A DNA stretch of 64,000 nt from Lycium barbarum (Eukaryota; Streptophyta; Magnoliopsida; Solanales; Solanaceae): NCBI RefSeq assembly GCF_019175385.1, contig NC_083346.1, positions 56,759,821 through 56,823,820 of the forward strand. Direction: 5' to 3'. Under the pieces are notes generated by a model. That model ran no database searches. It was not told the origin of the DNA and worked only from the letters and a program-made list of their open reading frames with translations. Positions 21,858-33,095 of this stretch are shown here, in pieces (the first letter of the stretch is position 1; the number at the start of each line of letters is the position of its first letter). The translations under genes were made by a program, and so were the position numbers.

Positions 21858-23616
21858 CATAATTAAAACATGATAAGTGGGGAGAGCATTTCATAAACCG
21901 ACCATGTGATATCACCACGTGGGTACATGGAGTCTGGTACCTCGCCGGACCAGCAGAGCCCCCATACCTTGTCAGGGTATAAGGTGGTAACGTGCCTGAT
22001 GGAATCCATTTAGTGTAAAATTAAGGAATCGTCCTAACTGGGCGGAGCGATCCTTGTCCTATGGTGGCTACATAGTTTCAGGCTATCTGAGCCTTCTCGG
22101 TAATTCGGGCAACTCCCAAAAACATGAACATGATATAATTGGCTAAGAAGCCCATGATTTTCGTGAATTAACTTGTACTTGACTTGTAATCATGATTTCA
22201 CGAAATAACTTGTAAACATGGTTTCATGAAATAGCTTGTATTTAGCATGTATGTATCTTGTATCATGACATGAAAGTAATTATATAATATAGTTGCATGA
22301 AAATTGTAGACATGTAGGATATTCATGAAATAATCATTCTTAGTTAAAAACATGCATGCAAGAACTCATGGAATACAAGATATGGGTTTTCATGGATTAC
22401 GGACTGATTCTCAATAATCATATTGAGTTATTAAGAACACAATGATAGAATAATAGCAATTCATACATAATCTATTCATGGACATGGTGTATAAACCCTA
22501 GTTTTAGTAGAGAATCATAATTTATGGATTATGAGGCGTGGGGAAGAACAATGATGTTTCCCACACGTAGATAGTAACTCTACAAACCTAGTAATGCTCC
22601 AAACTTGAATTAAAGATTTTAACTTTGAAGAAGATTTCCAAAATCTTGAATTCTTGAACCTTGAGATGGGTTTTCTTGAAAACCCTAGTTTAGGAACAAT
22701 GATTTATTGCTTAGATTATTATAGTATATGTTAGAATTGAGTTGGAAGGGTTTGGATTGACTTACCTTGATGTTTTGGATTGTCGCTAGGGCTTGGAATT
22801 GTGAATAATGAAATAAAAGAACTGAAAGCTTGAATTTATACCAAAGTGAGGCGGAAATTATATGGACATATTATACTGTCCGTATAAAGTTATACGGTCC
22901 GTATAATATGACCATATTTTGAGCTTGTTTGGATTGGCTTATAAGTTGCTTATAAGCTGTTTTAAGCTTTTTTGAGTGTGTGGCTGACCAGCTTAAAGTC
23001 ATTTTGTGCTTAAAATAAGCTCAAAAAAATAATTGGGCCCATTTGACTTGGCTTATCTAAAGCAGCTTATAAGCCAAAAAAAATAAGTTAGACTACCCCA
23101 ACTTATTTTTTTTAGCTTATAAGCTGCAAACATCTTATAGGCATAAGCCCATCCAAACAGGCTCTTTATCATGGCTGAAAACAGATCGTCGATTTGAAGT
23201 TTCATAAAGTACGGACGAGTTATACGGTCCGTATAAAATTATATGGACCGTACAACAAGTTCGTATAACGTGACCAGTGAACGGACTGCTCTGTAATCCT
23301 TCAGTAAAATGACCATAACTTTTTGTACAGATGTTCCCTTGACCCATAATATACCGTTGGAAAGGTATTTCAAAGGGCTACAACTTTCAAGAAGGAAGTT
23401 TTCACAAATTCCTAACGCAAGTACCCGAAAACAGGCCATAAGTACAAACTATCCTAGACTTAGACGAATTTGGAAGGCCTTAAGAACTTCACTTTTTGGT
23501 TTGACTTCAAAATGACTGTTTATCACCCGAGTTCATCCCAAATAGATTAGTATAGCTAAAATATCACTTTTATACTAGATTCATACATTTATACCTAATT
23601 CGGATTTACGAGATGT
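21291..23616 (-). mobile_element. 3' LTR of a minus-strand Tekay element, 3' end lost
   Basis: On the minus strand it begins TATAACATCTCGTAAATCCG at 23616, directly after a purine-rich tract, and resembles the LTR at 13839-16023 over its first 250 bases or so. It contains TACGGTCCGTATAA words at 22855-22915 and 23205-23275, a TATA-like GGTATAAATTC (about 22834-22842), an (AT)n tract at 21820-21856 and a weak version of the GGGGACGTCAG block (about 21690-21740). The TGACA end is missing where the TRIM array begins. A 200-bp segment at 22920-23165, rich in GCTTATAAGC-like inverted words, sits inside and may be a small inserted element. Confidence 0.8.
22918..23168. mobile_element. Probable miniature inverted-repeat element inside the LTR
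   Basis: The segment opens with GAGCTTGTTTGGATTGGCTTATAAG and ends with CTTATAGGCATAAGCCCATCCAAACAGGCTC. It therefore has inverted ends of about 25 bases (GAGCC/TTGTTTGGAT.GGCTTAT), with internal GCTTATAAGC repeats. The structure suggests a hAT-like miniature element. I see no clear 8-bp duplication beside it. Confidence 0.6.
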
Positions 23617-26494
23617 TATAATATCTCCTCCTTGGGATCATTCGTCCTCGAATGATGGGTCTTGGTTAAGAATGGGACTGGACATGTCTTGAATACATGA
23701 ACGTGAAGAAACATGACATGAAACATAAAAGCTCAACATGATTACATGGGAACATGGTCATGGATCATGAGAAATAAATATTTCATTACATAGAAACATA
23801 CATGGGAGCATGAAACTGAGTCGTACCTACCTGAATGACAATCGTGAAACAATTGTCCTTGATTTATGAATAGAGGTTAAGAATCACTACTAACTACAGA
23901 ATCTAGAAAATTTTATGGTAGGACTTCCTTCATAATTCAGACCCTCACGACATTTCTCAAACGCCTACCAGCTAACTAAAGTACCAACACACAACTCACA
24001 GGGTATCTTATTACACGTGATGTGACTTAATGTGATTTCTGAATCTTGAATGTGGCTAACATGAATACTGAGCTAGCTTGAACACACGGATATTGGCTAA
24101 ATGATTACATGATTACTATACATGGGGTTTGGAAGAAAATCCGTAGGCACGAATGACATTAGTACTGGAAATAGGCACGAACATGACATGATTACCTGGG
24201 CATGAGACGCACGACGCTGGACATAAATACATGAAGACTAGATGACATGGATACATGAGTGCTAAACCGTCATGAGATACGAATACGTGTAAACATGGAT
24301 ATCATAACATGAGATCTGAATATTGAAAACATGATTGTTACGGCAGGGGATTTGTATGATGAGCGGAGATGAGATCTGAACACTTAGAGGCTTGATCATA
24401 GATGTTCGTATATCACCATCACAATTGACATATAAGATATGAGTACGACTTAGGCTTTGAATGTGGGCATAACTCGGTGCGAATGAGACAGATTTAAGTC
24501 ATATAATAGGAATATTATCCTACTTACATATTCATAAAGGTCTAGCATAGGCATGACAAGAATACGTCGAATCTGAGTAGAATACTCCTGAGATAAGCCC
24601 CATAGGGTGAAGGAAAGGAACTCTTGTTTGCTCTGAAACATAGATAGGAATACCTTGGCATACCTTGCTTATTATCGTGAGCAGATCATAAAGGATTGAG
24701 AGAGAGGAATCATTCGTTCGAATCATAGGAGGCACTTTGTCTTAGAACATAAACGTGGCATGCGTACATCAAACAGAAGGACGTAACATGGAACATTCAT
24801 GGTAATATGATTAATATGGCATAAAACATGAATACGTGAGTAGCAGGACATGGGACATGGGTACATGAGAAACATGGCATTTACATGGGTACCTGCATAC
24901 CATGGCGTATGGACTTGAGTTTATGAGCATTGAAGTATGACTAAGAGATAAGTGTGACTTGCATGGAGCACAATTTGTAGGCTTCACTCTTGAGTCAGAG
25001 ACATAGGCATGGATAAAACATTACCTTTAGGATTTAGATATACCGAAAGAATGGGACATGTTTCAACATAGCTTACTCTTATCACTGTGAGTAAACACCC
25101 TTTTTTTTTATATAAATAAGGTTCAAGAAAGAATGGATTATAGGCATGAATACTTCGTTCTTCGAGCATCTAAGACACGGATAGATAGTCACCTTGAACA
25201 TAATGAGGTATAGATACTTAGCGAAAGGAGAAAGAGATCATGTCATCATGATCGTAAAACATTAGCTAAAGGAACATAAGCATGTGTTACATAGAATCAT
25301 GGATAGGACATCCATCATGACTTACTCTCATTATTGTCTACCAACATCATTTTATACTATTTCTTTAGGTGGATGCTCGAATAAGTCTATCGTGGCCATG
25401 AGTACGTGAAAACATAGGTAGTATACCATTGGAGTCGAAATAAGTCATTCACCTAAGGCATTCTCCTCTTGTCCAAGGAATAGGTGTGCATTCCATAGGA
25501 TTCTCAGTTTTTAAACTATTATGTTACCTTCCCTTCGATCCTTATTAATGTCAACATCATAATAAGAAATCACTTAGGAGCTAGAACGTGATCATGGGTA
25601 TAAAAAGAAAGATAAATACGTGAGACATGAATGCGGTCTTTAACCTTGGACATGAGTACAACCTGATGTGAGAAACATGAAAGAACATTCCCTTGCATAG
25701 CTTACTATCGTATGGAGTCTTAATTCTTGTATCTTAAATATGGAGTGTAAAGCTTTAACAAGGGCATAAGATAGGTATGCTAAGCATGTGTAGAGTACGT
25801 TTAGGAATTGGTACTACATAGTGCATGAATTATTCTGGAATTTGAACCTTTATACCCTTAAAATCCGCTATTCGATATAGAACTTTATCTCATAACATAA
25901 TTACCTAGTACTTGATCTCAACAGCATGAAAAAATCACATTCTATGCACCTTATCTTGGCTATATGAAACTGTGATCCTCTGGCATAATCTCCTTAATAC
26001 CTATCAACTTACGAAACACATAATCTATATCCGCACCTTATCACACGATCTCCCCCTTAGTTCAAAAGCTAACGTTTAAAGCCTGTGGATCCCTTGAGTT
26101 AGCGATAAGTGGTCATCTAGTGGTTCCGCTAATTTCCTCCAGCATACTGACGACTCATTTCTTCGACTTACTTAAAGCAAGTCTTACTTACTGGGAAAAC
26201 TGGATTACTTAAATGAATGGGTTTCTAATGTACATAACTTGCACACTAGCTTTGTCAGTCTTGAGGAAAACTCTTTCCTGATAACTCCTAAAGGCTCTTC
26301 TTTTGTAGCTTGCTCTCTTACTGCTTAGATGGTTTTCTTCTTTCACCAATTTCTATACCTCAAATTTAACTTAAACCCTTTGGGTTCTAACACGCCTTCG
26401 GTGTATTCAGACAGTTACCCACTAAGTAGTGCTAACTTGACTAAGTGACTCAAATCGTACTTTAACTAACTTTGCTGAAACTTTTTCTCAAGCC
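23617..26494 (-). other. Polypurine tract and noncoding 3' part of the minus-strand Tekay element
   Basis: Next to the LTR the minus strand reads CATTCGAGGACGAATGATCC then AAGGAGGAGATA, the same TTCGAGGACGAA box and polypurine tract as at 10561-10590. The remaining 2.8 kb shows no gag-pol similarity in any frame that I could read. It is dense in ACATGA, CATGAG and ACATGG words from about 23690 to 25350. The 26495 border with another LTR cuts it off. Confidence 0.55.
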
Positions 26495-26722
26495 TTGGCG
26501 GTGAACGTTAGGTAGTTAAGAAGAAAAAGAGGTATGTAAGGCTAACCCTTCTTTTCTTAAGGCATGATTCCATTGTCTATACCTTCACGTGAATTCCATA
26601 ATGTCTTCTATGATGACTTCGATTCCTAGAATCGCCAAAGCTCATAGTTCTTGATGTTCTCATGGTACTATTGGTTCTATCCTATGATAGCTGATCCTCT
26701 AAGGAAAGATATAGCGATAGTG

Positions 26723-26758
<36 letters not shown>

Positions 26759-27650
26759 TCGACGATACTTATGCACTCCTATTTATATATATATATATAT
26801 ATATATAGGACTATTAAGTGATACCGAGCTTATATGGTCGGGTATGATATCTATTGCACGCATACCACTGCAGTTGGGTACGGGTGACACTGAGCCTTGG
26901 CAGGGCCAGGTATGTATAACACCGAGCCTTGTCATAGCTGGGTATATGAGACACCGAACCTCTATGGTCGGGTATGATACTACTATATGTATAAATGTAT
27001 GAAATGGAAGGTTCCCATTAGAAAAAGGGTAAGTAAATATGATGAACGTCACCAGAGGTATAAATGGCTCTATCATCCCATGACTCTTCTTTCTTATTTT
27101 ATCGTTCATGCTTCTATTATGTTTTTTATTATGCCTTACATACTCAGTACATTATCTGTACTGACGTCCTTTTGTTTGTAGACGCTGCGTCATGCCTGCA
27201 GGTGAACAGAGAGATAGACTTGATCCTTAGGCTGCATATCTAGTGATTGCTTATAAGAGCTCCATTTGATCCGGAGCTGCAGCTGTTGGTACTATTCTTT
27301 TGTGTATATACATATGGGCATGGCGGGGCCTTATCCCGTCCTTATGATGATGTTTCATACTCTTCTTAGAGGCTCGTAGGCAGTCATGTATAGTAGATGT
27401 CTTTGGCCTTGTCAGCTTATATTTTTGGTATATTATTTTGTTAGCCTCGTCGGCTTGTGTATATGTATATGGGGGTAGTTGTTGACGTTGATATAAAAGT
27501 GTTTTAGCCATTGGAAATGGTATTATTGAGGCATAGAGTTTGTTGGTAGGCCATGTGGCTCACCTAGATATGAATGTGAATGTACAACAAGAGGTGCCCG
27601 GGTGGGTTAGCTCCGGGTGCCCGTCATGGCTCTCCGGTTGGGTCGTGACA
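26495..27650 (+). mobile_element. Tekay LTR fragment (3' part)
   Basis: It resembles 11765-13020 from GGTATGTAAGGCTAACC (26532) to the end GGGTCGTGACA (27650). It contains a (GAT)n tract (26724-26758), an (AT)n tract (26784-26807), a degenerate repeat block (GAGCCTTGGCAGGGCCAGG and similar, 26840-26980) and the conserved TACTGACGTCC...GACGCTGCG block (27136-27206). The U3 half is missing. It ends directly against a fragment of RNase H coding sequence. Confidence 0.82.
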
Positions 27651-27795
27651 CACACACCCTAACCCAACGCCTGAGGCATCACAATAAATAACAGAGCCCT
27701 CCGATCCTTTTGGAAGTGTCAGAACCGGGGCCGAAGTCAATCTATACTTCAACTCTTAGAAACTATGTTCACAAGTATCCGTCCATTTCCTATGA
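27651..27795 (-). pseudogene. Fragment of Ty3-gypsy RNase H coding sequence
   Basis: Read on the minus strand it gives KWTDTCEHSF, a stop, [17 protein letters not shown] and [13 protein letters not shown]. These are the start of the RNase H domain, homologous to residues near 8340-8480 of the pol at 7092. One in-frame stop and both truncated sides make it a relic. It shows that the LTR ending at 27650 inserted into a minus-strand pol gene, and the other side of that gene has been lost to the LTR starting at 27796. Confidence 0.8.
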
Positions 27796-29866
27796 ATCTG
27801 GATCACCTCCCTGTCTACCTGTGGGCATGAACACAGCGTCCAAAGAAAAGGACATCAGTACGAGCATTGTACTGAGTATGTAAGGCATAAACAATAACAA
27901 TACATCAATGAAATAAGGAGACATCAAGTGAAGTACAACCTGTACCTGACTGTTAATTTTGATAGAAATAAAGCATGCTAACTCACTTCATAAACATCAT
28001 CATATCAAGTATGCATATCTATATAAGCTGCCCGGCCATATAGGTACGGTGTGATCATCATTAGCTTGCGTCCAGGCCTCCTGCGTCCGGGGTAAACATC
28101 TTATGCTGCCCACTAGTGGTGTCTGCCTCTGCCATCTAGACATGGTGTATACGCTGCCCGCCTTAGCGGTGTCTGCCTGGCCATGTAGGCACGGTGCAAT
28201 CTCATCATCATATACTTATTATAATGCATGCATAGAGACTCAAAGACGACTATACTTTATCGGGGTGACATAAGGTCGTGAACCCCCGATTCCGTTATGG
28301 AGCATTCATAAGCATTCTGCCTCACCTTGAAGGAATTGTCACATAAGGTGAGTGTATACAATAAACTACATCAATGGATCATAGTTAGAGTCATTAGCTT
28401 TAGGATCTTTATACTTAACTCATCATCATCACTATCATACTCATGACATATCTCGTTTCTGTATTTCATGTTAAGCTCCTTATAATCATAGGCCCATAGT
28501 TGCCAGAATGTAAGAAAGTCATGGGAAAATAGGAGAATTCATGCCATGGGAGTCATGCCTTAGAAAGAAGGGACTAGCCTTACATACCTTTCCGTTTAGC
28601 TATTCTATCGCTTGATCGTTCTCCTTCAATGCTCACGTTTCTACCTTCAAGAGAGTTCGTATTAACATTAGCTAATCGATCACATGAACATGCTCAACTA
28701 AAGCTAGAGAAAATTGGGCAGGATTTACTTTGTTTATACAACTTTCCTCATATCATATATCAACTCCCAAACGTCTATAATAACATTCACAACATCATAA
28801 GCAACAATCTTCATACACCTACATTATCCACATTTCCTAAATTTCGCTTCAATTCATCCATAACCATGGTCATAGTACACTATTGCATTTACTCGCAATA
28901 TAATGTTTATTCCATGTTCTTAATATCATTTATAACATAATCATAATCACAACATATCAAGAATCATGACTCATTCCAAGCTACTACTCAAAATCTCATT
29001 ATGCTCATCTTTGTAACCCATTTTCTATCTCCTTTCATAATCCAAGTCTTTCAACCCCTCAATACCCTAAACAATATGGAATGATCATAAAACATACCTT
29101 AGATAATGTGGGAATGAGCTTTGAGTGGAAATACTTCACTTGAGCCAAAACCCTAGTTCACTTCCAATGTGATTTCTTGCCTTGGATGAATCCTAATGAG
29201 TTTCTTACACTTGATTTTCTTGGTTTGATGAAGTTGATCATAAATTTCTCTTGAGTTCTTGTGGAATAAGTGTGGAGAGCATTCTATTGATTTCTTTAAG
29301 TGTGAAGTGAAAATGAAATAAATTAAATGAAGTTAGGGTCCCTTATATTAATCTTAAAATCTGTCCCGACTCGATTTCACGGACCAACATACTGTTCGTA
29401 TCTTTTATATGGACCGTATGTCTGACCGTATATTTGGTCCTGTGAAAGTCCCCATTCTGGGCAGAACATACGGCCTAACATACGGCCAGTATGTTTTATA
29501 CGGTCCGTATGTTGGATTGTATATTGCCCAGCTTTCCGAAATTCATTCTCGTCAACTCGTTTGATCTCCAATCCTTATGGAACCTTCTTAACACTTGTTT
29601 AAAACCTCATTATCAATCTAAGGGACATTATAACTCTTCTCCAAGACATTATTAAGTCATCATTAACTTGTTACTCGTAAATCTTTTCCGATACATAACG
29701 TATACCTTGCCTTTCTTGGTAAATTTTCTCCTCTTGCCTCGAATGTCTTTGAAATCTCAATTAGGATCATCAAATGCAATTTCTTACTCATTGAAACATC
29801 GTATACTTCGTTCCCTTCGTTAGTCTATTCACTGTGCATCAACGGAAGATTTTCTGAGGTGTAACA
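27796..29866 (-). mobile_element. Tekay 3' LTR, minus strand, 3' end lost
   Basis: On the minus strand it begins TGTTACACCTCAG at 29866 and runs through a cluster of TACGGTCCGTATGTT words (29375-29525), a TATA-like ATTAATATAAGGG (about 29341-29350), a C/T-rich leader, a repeat block with GCCGCCCGTAGCGG-like phrases (28030-28200) and the conserved block (27812-27884). The last part up to TGACA is missing. The adjacent run of C at 29876-29897 is its polypurine tract. Confidence 0.82.
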
Positions 29867-29897
29867 CTTACACCTCCCCCCCCCCCCCCCCCCCCCC
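29867..29897 (-). other. Polypurine tract with a 22-base G run
   Basis: On the minus strand a homopolymer of 22 G (29876-29897) followed by AGGTGTAAG lies directly before the LTR. The run is unusually long for a polypurine tract, may have expanded, and may be inexact in the assembly. Confidence 0.65.
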
Positions 29898-30255
29898 TCT
29901 CGTGTATAAGAGTTAGTATAGGTCTAGGGAAGGTTAGATGGGTGAAGAACATGTTAAATATCAACTAGAAGTCTGAAATTGACTATTGAGAGCTAAGGTG
30001 ATGTTATGTTGATTGTTTGATCTTGGTATGGTGTTGAGAATGTATTGTAAACTGTTGTTTGTGTTGCTATTGTTGTTTAGACTTGGGGAAGTGAAGAAAT
30101 AAAGGGGAGATACTGCCTGATTTTGTATAAGTGTGTTTGCCGCTCGTTGGATATCATTATGTTCCCTATTGTTAATAAAGGTTGCGTTTCCATCTTGTAG
30201 AGCAGCGTATTGGTGAGTCGCTTGAGGAATTCTAAAGGACGACTACGGCTGAAGT

Positions 30256-31002
30256 TAAGGGTGTTCACTGTTTGGTTAAAAATCGATCCAAACCGAAAAC
30301 CAAACCAAACCGATTAAATAAACTGACATTTACTTGGGTTGGGTTTGGTTTGGTTTTAAATTTTTAAAAATCGATAGTATTTGGTTTGGTTATGGTTTTA
30401 CTAAAAGCAAACCGAAGAGAAAACTGAACCGAACCGACAAATTTTATAAATACTTTTTATAATTATATATATAAAAGATATTAATTTTATTAATACTTTT
30501 ACATAATTTATATACATTTTAGCAAAATTTTATTTTTCTTTAATAGACTAATGAACTTTATACCTTAAGCCCATTTTAAAAAGAAATCCATGAATTCAAA
30601 CTCATTTATTCAAAGAAACAACTATGAGATTTACCTAGATTTATTTTTTGTATTTCTTATAAAAAAATCACTTAATTAAATTATAAATCCTAAGACATTT
30701 TCTCCATAATGCAAGAAAACAATAGCTACCACAATAAAAGAATAATAACAAATTATAAGTTGGAAAAGGATAGAAATTTCTCTCCTAATTGTAGGAAAAA
30801 AAACATGAAAGAGAGAAATGCCGTTATTTTTCCTAAAAACAAAAAAATAGACCCAAACCAAACCAAAACCGACTACCACTAAACTGATGGACATGTACTA
30901 TATTTGGTTTGGTTTGGATTTAATAATTTTAAAAACCGACTAGATTGGTTTGGTTTCGATTTTAACCCAAAACCGATCCAAACCGACCCATGAATACCCC
31001 TA
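30256..31002. mobile_element. hAT-like miniature transposon (747 bp)
   Basis: Imperfect inverted ends (TAAGGGTGTTCACTG and, from the other side, TAGGGGTATTCATGG) are followed by a long string of AACCGAAACCAAACC and GGTTTGGTTTGG words. The flanks GCTGAAGT (30248-30255) and GTTGAAGG (31003-31010) agree in six of eight bases, as expected for an aged hAT target duplication. The interior is AT-rich without transposase. Confidence 0.78.
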
Positions 31003-31229
31003 GTTGAAGGTATTTAAAGGCTATCCTTCCTTCCCTGTTTAGGATGATTCCTTACCGAATAAGTCCCGACCAAATACACAAAGAGGTGCCACTTACAGTG
31101 TTGTCATGTCTATGTCATTTCATGATATTTGTATAGTAGTTTCCGTCGTTGGGAGTTCACTTTCAGTTAGCCTTGCTACTCATATAGCTAGTAGATAGAA
31201 GTGAGATTGTAGAGTCCATAAAAGTATAC

Positions 31230-31475
31230 AGTTGCCTTCGGGGCTATGTTATTCTAGCCTTCAGGCTATAACGTTTGCCTTCGGGGCTATGATAGTTGCC
31301 TTCTAGGCTATGATGTTTGCCTTTAGGGCTATTGGCCATACAAATACCTTCGGAGCAATACAGACACGCGCTTGCCTTTGGGGCTATGATTGTACATACA
31401 TACTTCCTTCAAGGCTACATCGAGTGCCTTCAGGGCTAATCATGCATGTCTAGATGCCTTATACGAGGCTAAGTA
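31230..31475 (+). repeat. Degenerate GCCTTCGGGGCTAT repeat array
   Basis: About ten copies of a 14-base word (GCCTTCGGGGCTAT, GCCTTCAGGCTATA, GCCTTTAGGGCTAT, TACCTTCGGAGCAAT, GCCTTTGGGGCTAT and others) are spaced by about 10-20 bases. It takes the same place in the LTR as the other degenerate repeat blocks here, shortly upstream of the TACTGACGTCC block. Confidence 0.8.
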
Positions 31476-32124
31476 GTTGATGTCGTATGATAAGTTACTA
31501 GACGTCAGAGGCAGGTAAGTGCAGCCGGTTTCTTTATTGACTCTTCAGTTTGTGTTTAGTTATCTTATATTTCATTTCAGTATTAGTTTCAGTCGCCTTA
31601 CATACTTGGTACATTATTTCGTACTGACGTCCCTTTGCCTAGGGACGTTGTGTTCATGTCTGCAGGTTCGGATAGGCTGCTAGAGAGACCGCCCCAGTAG
31701 ATTTGCCGAGTTCCAGGCAATTTGGTAAGCTCCGTGTCATTCGGAGTTACCCAGTCTAGAGTTTTATGTACATACAGATGGTGGGTAGGTCGGGGCTCTA
31801 TCCCGACCATAGTACAGTCATGACTCTTTAGAGGCTTGTACACGTATCCTGTAGGTTATGTATGTCAGTATGGCGGCCTCGTCAGCCTATGCAGTTTTAT
31901 ACATATATGTTTTGGATGTGCTTACCCTTCAAACGGGATTGATGTTATGTTCAGATGATTCAGGATACGACCTTGTCGGCCTTGGTTGGTATTATTTGTT
32001 TGCAGATAGGCCTCATCGGCCTAAATTAAGTGTTACCCCTCCAGAGTCATAGTTACAGAGTGGTACGCTCGGACCGAGTATGGCACGGGGTGCGGCCACG
32101 CCTCCCCAGAGTTGGGCCGTGACA

Positions 32125-33095
32125 ATTACTAACTCTAAGTTGTGAAATATTATTTCCTGATAGTGAGGGAGAACACCCGCCATCGATGTTATTCAGGGTG
32201 CACTATTACTAATTATAATTTATGATATACTATCTCTTGGTAGTGGTCGATACTACCCTCCATGTTACGATCCATGATGCACTATCATTGTTTGGTAGTT
32301 GGGGAGACTATGCACCATGATACTATCCATGGTACACTATTGATGTGTTAGTTCCATATTGGAAACTCCTTCGAAGATAAATGTAAGGTTTTTGTTTAAA
32401 ATACAAACATGAATTAATTGCTTAGGTGAAAAGAGATCTATCATAATGATTAATTATCTCATTTATATTGCCTTTCCCTTATTCTTATTTGGGTAATATT
32501 TTTAATGCAAGCACTATTCCATATGTAATCACGTTTCTTTTATCGGGGGTGCTACTTGGTTTCTAATGTAGGTACAGACACTCATGACGACGTGAACATT
32601 TGCTAGGCATCTCTCCTCTCCTCCTGTCCTTTTGGTGAGTCCTATATCAGTTGGGGCAGTTTTCTTATACATTTAGATTTTGCAAATTATTATTGGTATA
32701 GTCGTGGCCTTGTCCACGAATTTTCTCTCATGTTACGGTCATAGAGGTTCCATAGACATATGTGATATTACGAGATTACAAAAGGAAATGTTATATGTTA
32801 GAAATCCTTGAAAAAGAGGGGGTGGAGGGGTGGGGGGGGGGGGGTGGGGGGGAGGGGGGAGGAAGAGAGGTTTTATTAAAGGATTATTTGTTTTCCTGCA
32901 TGAATCATGTTCATAAGTCATATAACGTGGGTTCGCTCCATCAAAGTTAAGGAACTGGGTGCCAATATGTCCCACCAAGGTTTGGGTCATGATAGGATTG
33001 ATCGAAAGCATTTTTCCACATTTGATTGTCATAAAAAGCTTTATAGATTCAATTTACATGAAGATCCAAGTATTGAGTGGTAGAGTACCACAAAC
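32125..33095 (+). other. Decayed LTR-like sequence with a G-rich tract
   Basis: No gene is seen. The first 220 bases have three loose repeats of GATGCACTATCA/GGTAGTGG phrases. The phrases GTCGTGGCCTTGTCCACGAATTT (about 32702) and a decayed LTR-like end TTTGGGTCATGATA (about 32981-32994) suggest an old plus-strand LTR. A G-rich tract lies at 32817-32870. A candidate reading frame there gives only Gly/Trp/Glu repeats. Confidence 0.45.
32817..32870 (+). repeat. G-rich tract, potential G-quadruplex
   Basis: GAGGGGGTGGAGGGGTGGGG continues into long G runs separated by single T or A bases, with at least five runs of four or more G. The potential to fold as a G-quadruplex follows from the sequence; any role is unknown. 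Confidence 0.75.

Larger units (their letters stand above)
29898..32124 (+). mobile_element. Tekay-like LTR, U3 part lost, split by a hAT-like element
   Basis: It ends GTTGGGCCGTGACA at 32124 and carries the conserved TACTGACGTCC...GACGTTGTGTTCATGTCTGCAGG block (31599-31668). The stretch GAAATAAAGGGGAGATACTGCC (30098) matches the position of AAATAAAGGAGAGGCTGTCC in the LTR at 10591. It is interrupted by a miniature element at 30256-31002. The 5' end is missing, as it starts directly at the C run of the neighbouring element. Confidence 0.75.

Noticed and set aside
23309..23515. 68-codon plus-strand frame
   Set aside because: It lies in the U3 part of a minus-strand LTR; the similar wording at 15720-15960 is LTR homology, not protein conservation.
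32762..33032. Gly-rich and Pro-rich frames on opposite strands
   Set aside because: They are translations of the G-rich tract.
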